The notes: a model not told the origin generated them from the letters alone. DNA of 42,176 bases from Burkholderia pseudomultivorans (GCF_902499075.1 NZ_CABVPP010000060.1:1-42176), one strand, 5' to 3'. Positions 5,826-14,780 are shown, counted from the stretch's first letter. Program-made: numbers and translations.

Positions 5826-7163
5826 ATGCAAGACATCGAAGAATTCCTGAAGCAGCACCGGATCACCGAGATCGAAGCGATCATTCCCGACATGGCCGGC
5901 ATCGCGCGCGGCAAGATCACGCCGCGCAACAAGTTCACGTCCGGCGAGTCGATGCGGCTGCCGCAGGCCGTGATGGTGCAGACCGTCACCGGCGAGTATC
6001 CGGAAGACGGTTCGCTGACCGGCGTCACCGATCCCGACATGGTGTGCGTGCCCGACGTGTCGACGATCCGCCTGATTCCGTGGGCGGTCGACCCGACCGC
6101 GCAGGTGATCCACGACTGCGTGCACTTCGACGGTTCGCCGGTCGAGATCTCGCCGCGCTACGTGCTGCGCCGCGTGCTCGACCTGTACAAGGCCAAGGGC
6201 TGGAAGCCGGTGGTCGCACCGGAACTCGAGTTCTACCTGGTCGACATGAACAAGGACCCGGACCTGCCGCTGCGCCCGCCGGTCGGCCGCACGGGCCGCC
6301 CCGAAACGGGTCGGCAGTCGTACTCGATCGAGGCCGTCAACGAGTTCGATCCGCTGTTCGAGGACATCTACGAATACTGCGAGACGCAGGATCTCGACAT
6401 CGACACGCTGATCCACGAAGTCGGCGCCGCGCAGATGGAGATCAACTTCATGCACGGCGACGCGCTGTCGCTGGCCGACCAGGTGTTCCTGTTCAAGCGC
6501 ACGGTGCGCGAGGCCGCGCTGCGCCACAACATGTACGCGACCTTCATGGCCAAGCCGATGGAAGGCGAGCCGGGCTCGGCGATGCACGTGCACCAGAGCA
6601 TCGTCGATGAGGAGACGGGACAGAACCTGTTCACGTCGCAGGAAACCGGCGGCGCGACGTCGATGTTCTACAACTATCTCGCGGGGCTGCAGAAGTACAC
6701 GCCGGCGCTGATGCCGATCTTCGCGCCGTACATCAACTCGTACCGCCGGCTGTCGCGCTTCATGGCCGCGCCGATCAACGTGCAGTGGGGCTACGACAAC
6801 CGCACGGTCGGCTTCCGGATCCCGCACTCGGGGCCGTCCGCGCGCCGTATCGAGAACCGCATCCCGGGCGTCGACTGCAACCCGTACCTCGCGCTCGCCG
6901 CGACGCTCGCGGCCGGCTATCTCGGCATGACGCAGCGCCTCGAGCCGACCGAGCCGCTCGTCAGCGACGGCTACTCGCTGCCGTACCAGCTGCCGCGCAA
7001 CCTCGAGGAAGGGCTCACGCTGATGGCCGCCTGCGAGCCGCTCGGCGAAATCCTCGGCCACAAGTTCCTGAAGGCGTATTTCGCGCTGAAGGAAACCGAA
7101 TACGAAGCGTTCTTCCGCGTGATCAGCTCGTGGGAACGCCGCCATCTGCTGCTGCACGTGTAA
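5826..7163 (+). CDS. puuA: Gamma-glutamylputrescine synthetase (glutamine synthetase family)
   Basis: A 445-residue glutamine-synthetase-fold protein. Metal and ATP site residues are visible in APELEFYLV (about 131-138), AQMEINF, and HVHQSI; NRTVGFRIP...RRIENRIPG marks the C-terminal catalytic barrel. PuuA ligates glutamate to putrescine using ATP, the committed step of the glutamylated route. The length fits PuuA and other GS-like ligases and is shorter than nitrogen-assimilating GlnA. The start at 5826 is chosen because homologous sequence begins at MQDIEEFLKQ and GAGAAC lies just upstream. The upstream in-frame ATG lies inside puuD and reads through low-complexity sequence. The alternative, another gamma-glutamyl-amine ligase such as a spermidine-specific SpuI, cannot be separated by eye. 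Confidence 0.88.
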   Translation: MQDIEEFLKQHRITEIEAIIPDMAGIARGKITPRNKFTSGESMRLPQAVMVQTVTGEYPEDGSLTGVTDPDMVCVPDVSTIRLIPWAVDPTAQVIHDCVHFDGSPVEISPRYVLRRVLDLYKAKGWKPVVAPELEFYLVDMNKDPDLPLRPPVGRTGRPETGRQSYSIEAVNEFDPLFEDIYEYCETQDLDIDTLIHEVGAAQMEINFMHGDALSLADQVFLFKRTVREAALRHNMYATFMAKPMEGEPGSAMHVHQSIVDEETGQNLFTSQETGGATSMFYNYLAGLQKYTPALMPIFAPYINSYRRLSRFMAAPINVQWGYDNRTVGFRIPHSGPSARRIENRIPGVDCNPYLALAATLAAGYLGMTQRLEPTEPLVSDGYSLPYQLPRNLEEGLTLMAACEPLGEILGHKFLKAYFALKETEYEAFFRVISSWERRHLLLHV

Positions 7164-7192
7164 GCGCGCAGCGACCGCCATACGGAGGAAAC

Positions 7193-8623
7193 ATGACGTA
7201 CCGCAACGAATCTGCCTGGATCCAGCCCGCCGCGCCCGCGGCCCGCGCCACGCAAGCCGCGCGCTCGACCGCCGAATACCGCGCGCTCGACGCCGCGCAC
7301 CACATCCACCCGTTCTCGGACATGGGCGCGCTGAACCGCGCGGGCAGCCGCGTGATCGTGAAGGCCGACGGCGTCTACCTGTGGGACTCGGAAGGCAACA
7401 AGATCATCGACGGGATGGCCGGCCTCTGGTGCGTGAACGTCGGCTACGGCCGCAAGGAACTCGCCGACGCCGCGTACCGCCAGCTGCAGGAGCTGCCGTT
7501 CTACAACACGTTCTTCAAGACCACGCACCCGCCGGTGATCGAGCTGTCCGCGATGCTCGCGGAAGTCACGCCGGCCGGCTTCAACCATTTCTTCTACTGC
7601 AACAGCGGCTCGGAAGGCAACGACACGGTGCTGCGCGTCGTGCACCAGTACTGGCGCGTGCAGGGCAAGCCGCAGAAGAAATACGTGATCTCGCGCCGCA
7701 ACGGCTATCACGGCTCGACGATCGCCGGCGGCACGCTCGGCGGGATGGGCTACATGCACGAGCAGATGCCGTCGAAGGTCGAGAACATCGTGCATATCGA
7801 CCAGCCGTATTTCTTCGGCGAGGCGCAGCCGGGCGAGACGCCCGAGGCGTTCGGCCTCGCGCGTGCGCAGCAGCTCGAGGCGAAGATTCTCGAACTCGGC
7901 GCGGAGAACGTCGCGGCGTTCATCGGCGAGCCGTTCCAGGGCGCGGGCGGCGTGATCTTCCCGCCGTCGACGTACTGGCCGGAGATCGAGCGGATCTGCC
8001 GCAAGTACGACATCCTGCTGGTCGCCGACGAAGTGATCGGCGGGTTCGGGCGCACCGGCGAATGGTTCGCGCACCAGCACTTCGGCTTCGAGCCGGACCT
8101 GATCACGATGGCCAAGGGCCTGACGTCGGGCTATATCCCGATGGGCGCGGTCGGCATCCACGAACGCATCGCGCGGCCGATCATCGACAACGGCGAATTC
8201 AACCACGGCCTCACGTACTCGGGGCATCCGGTGGCGGCCGCGGTCGCGGTCGCGAACCTGAAGCTGCTGCGCGACGGCGGCATCGTCGAGCAGGTGAAGA
8301 CCGACACGGGCCCGTACTTCCAGGCGCTGATGCGCGAAACCTTCGCGCGTCATCCGATCGTCGGCGAGGTGCACGGTCACGGCCTCGTCGCGAGCCTGCA
8401 GCTCGCCGAGGCGCCGGCCGAGCGTCGCCGCTTCGCGAACGGCGGCGACGTCGGCACGATCTGCCGCGACTTCTGCTTCAACGGCAACCTGATCATGCGC
8501 GCGACCGGCGACCGGATGCTGCTGTCGCCGCCGCTCGTGATCTCGCGCCAGGAAATCGATGAACTCGTGTCGAAGGCGAAGAAAGCCGTCGATGCGACCG
8601 CCCAGCAACTGGGTCTTTCGTAA
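7193..8623 (+). CDS. spuC: Putrescine-pyruvate aminotransferase (SpuC-type, class III)
   Basis: A 476-residue class III PLP-dependent aminotransferase. The PLP lysine is Lys308 in ITMAKGLTSGYIPMGA, Asp279 in LLVADEVIGGFGRTG contacts the cofactor nitrogen, and CNSGSEGND (about 136-144) binds phosphate. The sequence is close to SpuC/YgjG-like putrescine aminotransferases that convert putrescine and pyruvate to 4-aminobutanal and alanine. A strong GGAGGAA lies 4 nt before the ATG; the longer in-frame ORF from 6785 overlaps puuA and is discarded. The gene sits 29 bp after puuA. It provides a glutamylation-independent route whose aldehyde product can be oxidised by the PuuC-type dehydrogenase. GABA-transaminase activity is possible but the SpuC-like features fit better. 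Confidence 0.87.
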   Translation: MTYRNESAWIQPAAPAARATQAARSTAEYRALDAAHHIHPFSDMGALNRAGSRVIVKADGVYLWDSEGNKIIDGMAGLWCVNVGYGRKELADAAYRQLQELPFYNTFFKTTHPPVIELSAMLAEVTPAGFNHFFYCNSGSEGNDTVLRVVHQYWRVQGKPQKKYVISRRNGYHGSTIAGGTLGGMGYMHEQMPSKVENIVHIDQPYFFGEAQPGETPEAFGLARAQQLEAKILELGAENVAAFIGEPFQGAGGVIFPPSTYWPEIERICRKYDILLVADEVIGGFGRTGEWFAHQHFGFEPDLITMAKGLTSGYIPMGAVGIHERIARPIIDNGEFNHGLTYSGHPVAAAVAVANLKLLRDGGIVEQVKTDTGPYFQALMRETFARHPIVGEVHGHGLVASLQLAEAPAERRRFANGGDVGTICRDFCFNGNLIMRATGDRMLLSPPLVISRQEIDELVSKAKKAVDATAQQLGLS

Positions 8624-8637
8624 CGGCTTTGCCTACA

Positions 8638-8661
8638 GGCGTGCGGCGGGCGCCGCACGCC
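8638..8661 (+). other. Intergenic stem-loop between spuC and potF
   Basis: GGCGTGCGGCG and CGCCGCACGCC form a perfect 11-bp repeat with a 2-nt centre (the innermost pairs must open to make a loop). There is no T-run, so full termination is unlikely. The hairpin ends 23 nt before the potF ATG and may protect or separate the mRNA of the binding-protein gene. Confidence 0.6.
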
Positions 8662-8684
8662 GCCATAACCAGGGGAACTCCACC

Positions 8685-9800
8685 ATGCGTGCTCGCTATC
8701 TTCGCCAAGCCTGTTCCGCCGCCGCGCTCGCCGCGGTGGCCGCGTTCACGTCAGTCGCCAGCCCGACGGCGCACGCCGACGAGCTGAACGTCTACAACTG
8801 GTCCGACTACATCGCGCCGGACACGATTCCGAACTTCCAGAAGCAGACCGGGATCCACGTCAAGTACGACAACTACGACAGCGACGACACGCTCCAGGCG
8901 AAGCTGCTGGCCGGCAGCTCGGGCTACGACATCGTCGTGCCGACGTCGAACTACATGGCCAAGCAGATCCAGGCCGGCGTGTACCAGAAGCTCGACAAGT
9001 CGAAGCTGCCGAACCTCGCGAACCTCGATCCGCTGCTGATGAAGATGATTGCCGATGCGGATCCGGGCAACCAGTACGGCGTCCCCTGGGCCTACGGCAC
9101 CGACGGTATCGGCTACAACGTGCAGGCCGTGAAGAAGGTGCTCGGCGACAAGGCGCCGGTCGACAGCTGGGCGCTGGTGTTCGACCCGGCCAACATGGAA
9201 AAGCTGAAGAGCTGCGGCGTGTCGATCCTCGACCAGGCCGTCGACGTGTTCGCGGCCACGCTGCAATACATGGGCAAGAACCCGAACAGCACGAATCCGG
9301 CCGACTACCAGGCTGCCTTCGAAGTCCTGAAGAAAGTCCGCCCGTACATCACGCAGTTCAACTCGTCCGGCTACATCAACGACCTCGCGAACAACGACGT
9401 GTGCGTCGTGCTCGGGTGGTCGGGCGACGTCGGCATCGCGCATCGTCGCGCGTCCGAAGCGAAGCGCTCGTACGACATCAAGTTCGCGAACCCGAAGGAA
9501 GGCGGGCTGCTGTGGTTCGACGTGATGGTGATCCCGAAGGATGCGCCGCACCCCGAGAACGCGCTGAAGTGGATCAACTACGTGTCCGATCCGAAGGTCA
9601 ATGCGGCGATCACCAACACGGTGTTCTACCCGACCGCGAACAAGGCCGCGCACCAGTTCGTCACGCCGGCCGTCGCGCAGGACCCGACCGTCTATCCGCC
9701 CGAGGACGTGCTGAAGAAGATGGTGCTGATGAAGCCGATGCCGGCCGACATCCTGCGTCTGCAGAACCGTCTGTGGGCGCAGCTGAAGACCGGCCACTGA
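8685..9800 (+). CDS. potF: Periplasmic putrescine-binding protein (PotF/SpuD type)
   Basis: 371 residues with a Sec signal peptide (hydrophobic core about 11-24, likely cleavage after AHA at residue 31). The mature protein opens with DELNVYNWSDYIAPDT, the signature of PotF/PotD/SpuD-type solute-binding proteins, and continues with YDIVVPTSNYM and GVPWAYGTDGIGYN around the polyamine pocket. It delivers putrescine (or spermidine) to the PotGHI importer. The ATG at 8685 is chosen because it begins the signal peptide and AGGGGAA precedes it; the longer ORF overlaps spuC. It is the first of the four importer genes and is flanked on both sides by hairpins, a common way to keep the binding protein in excess. 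Confidence 0.92.
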   Translation: MRARYLRQACSAAALAAVAAFTSVASPTAHADELNVYNWSDYIAPDTIPNFQKQTGIHVKYDNYDSDDTLQAKLLAGSSGYDIVVPTSNYMAKQIQAGVYQKLDKSKLPNLANLDPLLMKMIADADPGNQYGVPWAYGTDGIGYNVQAVKKVLGDKAPVDSWALVFDPANMEKLKSCGVSILDQAVDVFAATLQYMGKNPNSTNPADYQAAFEVLKKVRPYITQFNSSGYINDLANNDVCVVLGWSGDVGIAHRRASEAKRSYDIKFANPKEGGLLWFDVMVIPKDAPHPENALKWINYVSDPKVNAAITNTVFYPTANKAAHQFVTPAVAQDPTVYPPEDVLKKMVLMKPMPADILRLQNRLWAQLKTGH

Positions 9801-9977
9801 TCGCGATGCATTCCGGCGGCGCAGGCCCGGCGGTACGCCTGCCCGCCTGAGATTCGCGGACGACCGTCCGCCCGCGCGCGCCGCGCGCAACTGTTCCATC
9901 CGGCATGCGCCGTATCCCGCGAGTCGCGCTGCGCGCCTCGCGCGGGGACGCTCACGCCTGCAATCCGTGAAGAACGA
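9801..9977 (+). other. potF-potG intergenic region with imperfect hairpins
   Basis: A 177-nt gap without a gene. CCCGCGAG (9916-9923) pairs with CTCGCGCGGG (9937-9946) with one bulge, and GCAGGC/GCCTGC (9821-9826, 9837-9842) forms a second small stem. No T-run follows either. They are likely partial terminators or mRNA-stabilising structures downstream of the binding-protein gene. Confidence 0.4.
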
Positions 9978-11144
9978 ATGGTGACTCCCATGCAATCGAT
10001 ACCCTCTTCCGCTGCTGCACGCCAGGCCCAACCGGCTGCCGTGGCCCGTTCGAAGAACGACACCTTCGTGCGCATCGAAAACGTCGTGAAGAAATTCGGC
10101 GACAGCACGGCCGTCGACAACGTGAACCTGACGATCGCGAAGAACGAGCTGTTCGCGCTGCTCGGCAGCTCGGGCTGCGGCAAGTCGACGCTGCTGCGCA
10201 TGCTCGCCGGGCTGGAGACGGCGACCTCCGGCAAGATCTACGTCGACGGCGAGGACCTCGCGTCGCTGCCGCCGTACCGCCGCCCGGTGAACATGATGTT
10301 CCAGTCGTACGCGCTGTTCCCGCACATGACGGTCGAGTCGAACGTCGCGTTCGGCCTGAAGCAGGAAGGCACGCCGAAGAACGAGATCAAGGAGCGCGTG
10401 GCCGACGCGCTCGCACTCGTGCAGATGAGCAAGTACGCGCAGCGCAAGCCGCACCAGCTGTCCGGCGGCCAGCAGCAGCGCGTCGCGCTCGCGCGCTCGC
10501 TGGTCAAGCGCCCGAAGCTGCTGCTGCTCGACGAGCCGATGTCCGCGCTCGACAAGAAGATCCGCCAGAAGACCCAGCTCGAACTCGTCAACATCATCGA
10601 GAAGGTCGACGTCACCTGCGTGATGGTCACGCACGACCAGGAAGAGGCGATGACGATGGCCAGCCGCCTCGCGGTGATGAGCGAGGGCAAGATCGTGCAG
10701 ATCGGCGCGCCGGGCGAAGTGTACGAATTCCCGAACAGCCGCTTCTCGGCCGAGTTCATCGGCTCGACCAACCTGTTCGAGGGGCGCGTGGTCGAGGACG
10801 AGCCCGACCACATCTTCGTCGAGAGCGACGACCTCGAGGCGCGCATGCACGTGAGCCACGGCATCACCGGCCCGCTCGGCATGCCGGTCGGCATCTCGGT
10901 GCGCCCGGAGCGCGTGCACGTGTCGCGCGAGAAGCCGGCCTCGCCGCACAACTGGGCGCGCGGCGTCGTCACCGACATCGCCTACATGGGCGCGTACTCG
11001 CTCTACCACGTGCGGCTGCCGAGCGGCAAGACGGTCGTGTCGAACCTGTCGAGCTCGCACCTGCTGCACGACGGCGCGCCCGCATGGAACGACGACGTGT
11101 TCGTGTCGTGGTCGCCGTCCAGCGGCGTCGTGCTGACGCAGTGA
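9978..11144 (+). CDS. potG: Putrescine ABC transporter ATP-binding protein
   Basis: A 388-residue ABC ATPase. Walker A GSSGCGKST (63-71), Q-loop in MMFQSYALFPHMTV, signature LSGGQQQ (161-167), Walker B LLLLDEP (181-187) and the switch His in VTHDQEE are all intact. A C-terminal TOBE-like regulatory domain follows (about 290-388), as in PotG/PotA. It powers polyamine import through PotH and PotI. The N-terminal 25 residues are a low-complexity Ala/Pro extension, so MQSIPSS (ATG at 9990) is a possible alternative start. It lies 10 bp before potH, clearly in one operon. Confidence 0.92.
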   Translation: MVTPMQSIPSSAAARQAQPAAVARSKNDTFVRIENVVKKFGDSTAVDNVNLTIAKNELFALLGSSGCGKSTLLRMLAGLETATSGKIYVDGEDLASLPPYRRPVNMMFQSYALFPHMTVESNVAFGLKQEGTPKNEIKERVADALALVQMSKYAQRKPHQLSGGQQQRVALARSLVKRPKLLLLDEPMSALDKKIRQKTQLELVNIIEKVDVTCVMVTHDQEEAMTMASRLAVMSEGKIVQIGAPGEVYEFPNSRFSAEFIGSTNLFEGRVVEDEPDHIFVESDDLEARMHVSHGITGPLGMPVGISVRPERVHVSREKPASPHNWARGVVTDIAYMGAYSLYHVRLPSGKTVVSNLSSSHLLHDGAPAWNDDVFVSWSPSSGVVLTQ

Positions 11145-11154
11145 GGGCCACGCG

Positions 11155-12147
11155 ATGAGAACTTCCGCTTCCCCCTCGTCCGCGCCGGTGTCGTCCGGCG
11201 CCGCCGCCGCGAGCGCGGCCTCGACTGCCGCGCGCGGCAATCGCTTCCCGCTGCTGTCGCGCTTGCTGCCGTCGGGCCGCAGCGTGGTGATCGGCGTGCC
11301 GTTCCTGTGGCTCGCGATCTTCTTCGCGCTGCCGTTCGTGCTGGTGCTGAAGATCAGCTTCGCCGACCAGGTGATGGGCATCCCGCCGTACACGTCGCTC
11401 GTCGAGATCAAGGACGGCGTCGTGCACTTCGCGCTGCAGCTGTCGCACTACGCGTTCCTGCTGCAGGACGACCTGTACGTCGCGACCTACCTCAGCTCGC
11501 TGAAGATGGCCGCCGTGTCGACGGTGCTGTGCCTGCTGATCGGCTATCCGATGGCGTACTACATCGCGCGCTCGGAGCCGGGCACGCGCAACGTGCTGAT
11601 GATGGCCGTGATGCTGCCGTTCTGGACCTCGTTCCTGATCCGCGTGTACGCCTGGATCGGCATCCTGAAGGACGACGGCCTGCTGAACCATGCGCTGATC
11701 GCGCTGGGCATCATCCACACGCCGCTGCGGCTCTATCACAGCGATGCGGGCGTCTACATCGGGATGGTCTATTCGTACCTGCCGTTCATGGTGATGCCGC
11801 TGTACGCGCACCTCGTGAAGATGGACCTCACGCTGCTGGAGGCCGCGTACGACCTCGGCGCGAAGCCGTGGGTCGCGTTCACGCGCATCACGCTGCCGCT
11901 GTCGAAGAACGGGATCATCGCGGGCAGCCTGCTGGTGTTCATTCCGGCGGTCGGCGAGTACGTGATTCCGGAGCTGCTGGGCGGCGCGGACACGCTGATG
12001 ATCGGGCGCGTGATGTGGGATGAATTCTTCAACAACATGGACTGGCCGATGGCGTCGGCCGTGACGGTCGCGATGGTGGTGCTGCTGCTGGTGCCGATGG
12101 CGCTGTTCCAGTACTACCAGGTCAAGGAACTGGAGGACGCGAAATGA
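11155..12147 (+). CDS. potH: Putrescine ABC transporter permease (PotH type)
   Basis: 330 residues with about six membrane segments. The first follows a Ser/Ala-rich cytoplasmic N-terminus (about residues 43-63, VVIGVPFLWLAIFFALPFVL). The EAA-loop that docks on the ATPase is visible as LLEAAYDLGAKPWVAFTRITLP, followed by VFIPAVGEYVIPELLGG, typical of PotH/PotB. It forms the inner-membrane channel with PotI. Its last four bases overlap the next start (ATGA), so the two permeases are translationally coupled and made in equal amounts. Confidence 0.92.
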   Translation: MRTSASPSSAPVSSGAAAASAASTAARGNRFPLLSRLLPSGRSVVIGVPFLWLAIFFALPFVLVLKISFADQVMGIPPYTSLVEIKDGVVHFALQLSHYAFLLQDDLYVATYLSSLKMAAVSTVLCLLIGYPMAYYIARSEPGTRNVLMMAVMLPFWTSFLIRVYAWIGILKDDGLLNHALIALGIIHTPLRLYHSDAGVYIGMVYSYLPFMVMPLYAHLVKMDLTLLEAAYDLGAKPWVAFTRITLPLSKNGIIAGSLLVFIPAVGEYVIPELLGGADTLMIGRVMWDEFFNNMDWPMASAVTVAMVVLLLVPMALFQYYQVKELEDAK

Positions 12148-12989
12148 TCAAGCCGAGCAAACCGCTGTCGACGGGCGTTCTCGCCTTCGGGTTCCTGTTC
12201 CTGTACATCCCGATCATCAGCCTGGTCGTGTACTCGTTCAACGAGTCGAAGCTGGTGACGGTGTGGTCGGGCTTCTCGCTGAAGTGGTACGCGGCGCTGT
12301 GGCAGGACGACGAGCTGCTGAGCGCCGCGTGGCTGTCGCTGAAGATCGGCCTGCTGACGGCGACCGCCTCGGTCGTGATCGGCACGTGGGCGGGCTTCGT
12401 GCTGGCGCGCTTCGGGCGCTTCAAGGGCTTCACGCTGTACACGGGGATGATCAACGCGCCGCTGGTGATTCCGGAGGTGATCCAGGGGATCTCGCTGCTG
12501 CTGCTGTTCGTCGCGCTGGAGCAGATGTTCGGCTGGCCGAAGGGGCGCGGGATGGTGACGATCTGGATCGGCCACGTGATGCTGTGCGTGTCGTACGTGG
12601 CGATCATCGTGCAGTCGCGCGTGAAGGAGATGAACAAGTCGCTGGAGGAGGCGGCGCTGGACCTGGGCGCGACGCCGCTGAAGGTGTTCTTCGTGGTGAC
12701 GCTGCCGCTGATCTCGCAGGCGCTGCTGTCGGGGTGGCTGCTGTCGTTCACGCTGTCGATCGACGACCTGGTGCTGTCGGCGTTCCTGTCGGGGCCGGGT
12801 TCGACGACGCTGCCGCTGGTGGTGTTCTCGCGCGTGCGGCTGGGGCTGAACCCGGAGATGAACGCGCTGGCGACGCTGTTCATCACGGCGGTGACGATCG
12901 GCGTGATCGTCGTGAACCAGATGATGATCGCGCGCGAGCGGCGTCGCATGGCGGACATGAAGGCGGCATTCGCGGTGGCCGCCGCCTGA
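12144..12989 (+). CDS. potI: Putrescine ABC transporter permease (PotI type)
   Basis: 281 residues, with about six membrane helices beginning GVLAFGFLFLYIPIISLVVY. The EAA motif reads LEEAALDLGATPLKVFFVV. A conserved SFTLSIDDLVLSAFLSGPG is characteristic of PotI/PotC permeases. It pairs with PotH in the polyamine importer. The start overlaps the potH stop by 4 bp. A GC-rich 9-bp hairpin (13024-13046) follows the stop, before the outer-membrane protein gene. Confidence 0.92.
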   Translation: MIKPSKPLSTGVLAFGFLFLYIPIISLVVYSFNESKLVTVWSGFSLKWYAALWQDDELLSAAWLSLKIGLLTATASVVIGTWAGFVLARFGRFKGFTLYTGMINAPLVIPEVIQGISLLLLFVALEQMFGWPKGRGMVTIWIGHVMLCVSYVAIIVQSRVKEMNKSLEEAALDLGATPLKVFFVVTLPLISQALLSGWLLSFTLSIDDLVLSAFLSGPGSTTLPLVVFSRVRLGLNPEMNALATLFITAVTIGVIVVNQMMIARERRRMADMKAAFAVAAA

Positions 12990-13023
12990 CCTTCCGCTTC
13001 CCTTTGCTCCGATAACAAACCCT

Positions 13024-13046
13024 GCGCGCCGCTTCGCGCGGCGCGC
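13024..13046 (+). other. Stem-loop between potI and the DUF3138 gene
   Basis: GCGCGCCGC (13024-13032) pairs with GCGGCGCGC (13038-13046) across a 5-nt loop. It is not followed by a T-run. It may act as a pause, partial terminator or 3'-end protector. Confidence 0.5.
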
Positions 13047-13091
13047 GATTCGACCACGCATTGACAAGGCGCACGACAAGGAGAATCCGCA

Positions 13092-14669
13092 ATGAAGAAG
13101 AAACTGATCTGCCTGCTGGTGGCCGGCGCGTTGCCGGGCATCGCGCTGGCCGACTCGACATCCGCCGAGATCAAGGCGCTGCAGGCGCAGGTCGCCGCGC
13201 TGCAGAAGCAGATGAAGGCCATGCAAGCACAGCTCGCCGCGCGGCCGGCCGGCGCGCCGGTCGCGCAAGCCGGCGCGAAGGCCGGCGCCGCACCGGTCGC
13301 GGTCGCGGCCGATCCGGGCTCGCCCGACTACGGCAAGGCGCCCGCCGTGCTGAGCAACGACGACGTCAGCGAAATGAAGCAGCAGATCGCCAACCAGCAG
13401 CTGAAGGTCGATTCGCTGACGGATGCGGCCAACACGGGCCCGCTCGCCGGGCTGTCGGTGACGGGCTACCTCGACCCGACCTACATCTACAACCGCGCGG
13501 CCGGCACCTCGTCGTTCCTGTTCGCGAACCACGAGAACGCGTACAACTACTTCAACAGCACGTTCGGCGACCTCTACCTCGACATCAAGAAGACCTTCGG
13601 CGTCGGCCCGATGGCGCCGTCGGCCGAGATCACGCTGATGCCGAACCGCGGCAACGGCATCACGCTGCTGCAGAACTCGCGCGGCTCGATCACCGACAAC
13701 CTGCTGAACACGGCGGTCATCAACGTGCCGATCACCGCCGAGACGACGCTCGTCGCCGGCTTGATCCCGAGCTTCGGCGGCTACGAGGTGCAGCAGTCGA
13801 ACCAGATGCTCACGCTCACGCACAACCTGCTGTACGACTTCTCCGATCCGGGCAGCTACGTCGGCGCGGGCGCGAACTACACGAAGGGCAACTGGGCGTG
13901 GAAGTTCTTCGTCGGCAACGAGCAGTACCGCACCTACGGCTCGGTCACGCAGACGGGCACCAACGCGCTCGGCGATCCGATCACGACCAGCAACAAGGTG
14001 CCGACCTTCACCGGCCGCGTGGACTACACGTGGTCGAGCGCGCTCGACATCGGCGGGTCGTTCAACATCGGCCGGCAGACGCTGCCGAGTGCGATCGACC
14101 CGGCCACCGGCAACGTATCGTACGGCGTCGGCGGCGCCGCGCCGAACGCCTACGGCACGTTCTTCTTCGCGGAAGCCGATGCGACCTACACGCTCGCCGA
14201 CGTGCAGTACAACGCCGAACTCGACTACGGCCAGCAGCAGCATGCGGCCTACAACGGCGGGCTCGCGCAGTGGTACGGCCTGTCGCTGCTCGCGCACCGC
14301 AAGTTCAACGCGCCGGTGGTCGGCCGCATGGGCGTGACGCTGCGCTACGATGCGCTCGTGAACCGCAAGAACGGCGGCGGCGGCGGCGGCATCGCGCTGA
14401 ACGGCAACGGGATGGATCCGTACAACGGCTTCGGCGTCGATGCGGACTGCCTCGCGACGTCGAAGGCGAACGGCGGCCTGGGCTTCGACTGCAAGGGCGC
14501 GATCCGTCAGGACGTCGCGCTCGACCTGCTGTTCTATCCGACCCAGCAGATCACCGTGAAGGTCGAATACCGCCACGACTGGGCGAACAACAAGGTGTTC
14601 CTGCGCAACGACGGTTCGTACGGCAAGTCCAACGACCTGCTCGCGACGCAGTTCATCTATTCGTTCTGA
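13092..14669 (+). CDS. DUF3138-family outer-membrane beta-barrel protein, candidate polyamine porin
   Basis: 525 residues. A signal peptide (MKKKLICLLVAGALPGIALA, cleavage near residue 20) is followed by a heptad-rich segment (about 24-50: EIKALQAQVAALQKQMKAM), an Ala/Pro linker, and a long run of alternating beta strands that ends in the aromatic Phe of IYSF, the usual outer-membrane barrel terminus. The start MKKKLICLLVAG and layout fit DUF3138, a family without assigned function. A coiled coil before a barrel recalls sugar porins such as ScrY. Its position between the inner-membrane importer and the putrescine oxidases makes an outer-membrane channel for polyamines the simplest inference. 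AAGGAG lies about 9 nt before the ATG. A strong terminator-like hairpin follows. Confidence 0.75.
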   Translation: MKKKLICLLVAGALPGIALADSTSAEIKALQAQVAALQKQMKAMQAQLAARPAGAPVAQAGAKAGAAPVAVAADPGSPDYGKAPAVLSNDDVSEMKQQIANQQLKVDSLTDAANTGPLAGLSVTGYLDPTYIYNRAAGTSSFLFANHENAYNYFNSTFGDLYLDIKKTFGVGPMAPSAEITLMPNRGNGITLLQNSRGSITDNLLNTAVINVPITAETTLVAGLIPSFGGYEVQQSNQMLTLTHNLLYDFSDPGSYVGAGANYTKGNWAWKFFVGNEQYRTYGSVTQTGTNALGDPITTSNKVPTFTGRVDYTWSSALDIGGSFNIGRQTLPSAIDPATGNVSYGVGGAAPNAYGTFFFAEADATYTLADVQYNAELDYGQQQHAAYNGGLAQWYGLSLLAHRKFNAPVVGRMGVTLRYDALVNRKNGGGGGGIALNGNGMDPYNGFGVDADCLATSKANGGLGFDCKGAIRQDVALDLLFYPTQQITVKVEYRHDWANNKVFLRNDGSYGKSNDLLATQFIYSF

Positions 14670-14677
14670 TGCGGTCC

Positions 14678-14720
14678 GCGCGGGACGCCGTGCCGCGCGC
14701 ACGGCGTCCCGCGCCGTTTC
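14678..14720 (+). terminator. Probable intrinsic terminator after the DUF3138 gene
   Basis: A perfect 16-bp stem (14678-14693 with 14699-14714, 5-nt loop; core GGGACGCCGTGC/GCACGGCGTCCC) is followed by CGTTTC. The T-run is short, so read-through into the next gene is likely. It begins 8 nt after the stop codon. Confidence 0.6.
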
Positions 14721-14727
14721 TACCGGC

Positions 14728-14758
14728 CCGGCGGCGATGCGTCGCGCATCGCCGCCGG
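14728..14758 (+). other. Second stem-loop before the first oxidase gene
   Basis: A 14-bp perfect stem (14728-14741 with 14745-14758, 3-nt loop; core GGCGATGCG/CGCATCGCC) ends 22 nt before the ATG at 14781 and has no T-run. With the preceding hairpin it separates the transport genes from the oxidase genes. Confidence 0.55.
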
Positions 14759-14780
14759 CCGCAACGAGGGAGTCGGTTTC

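Noticed and set aside
13061-13090. TTGACA before the DUF3138 gene, as a promoter
   Set aside because: No -10 element follows at 15-19 bp, and the AAGGAG ribosome-binding site occupies that space.
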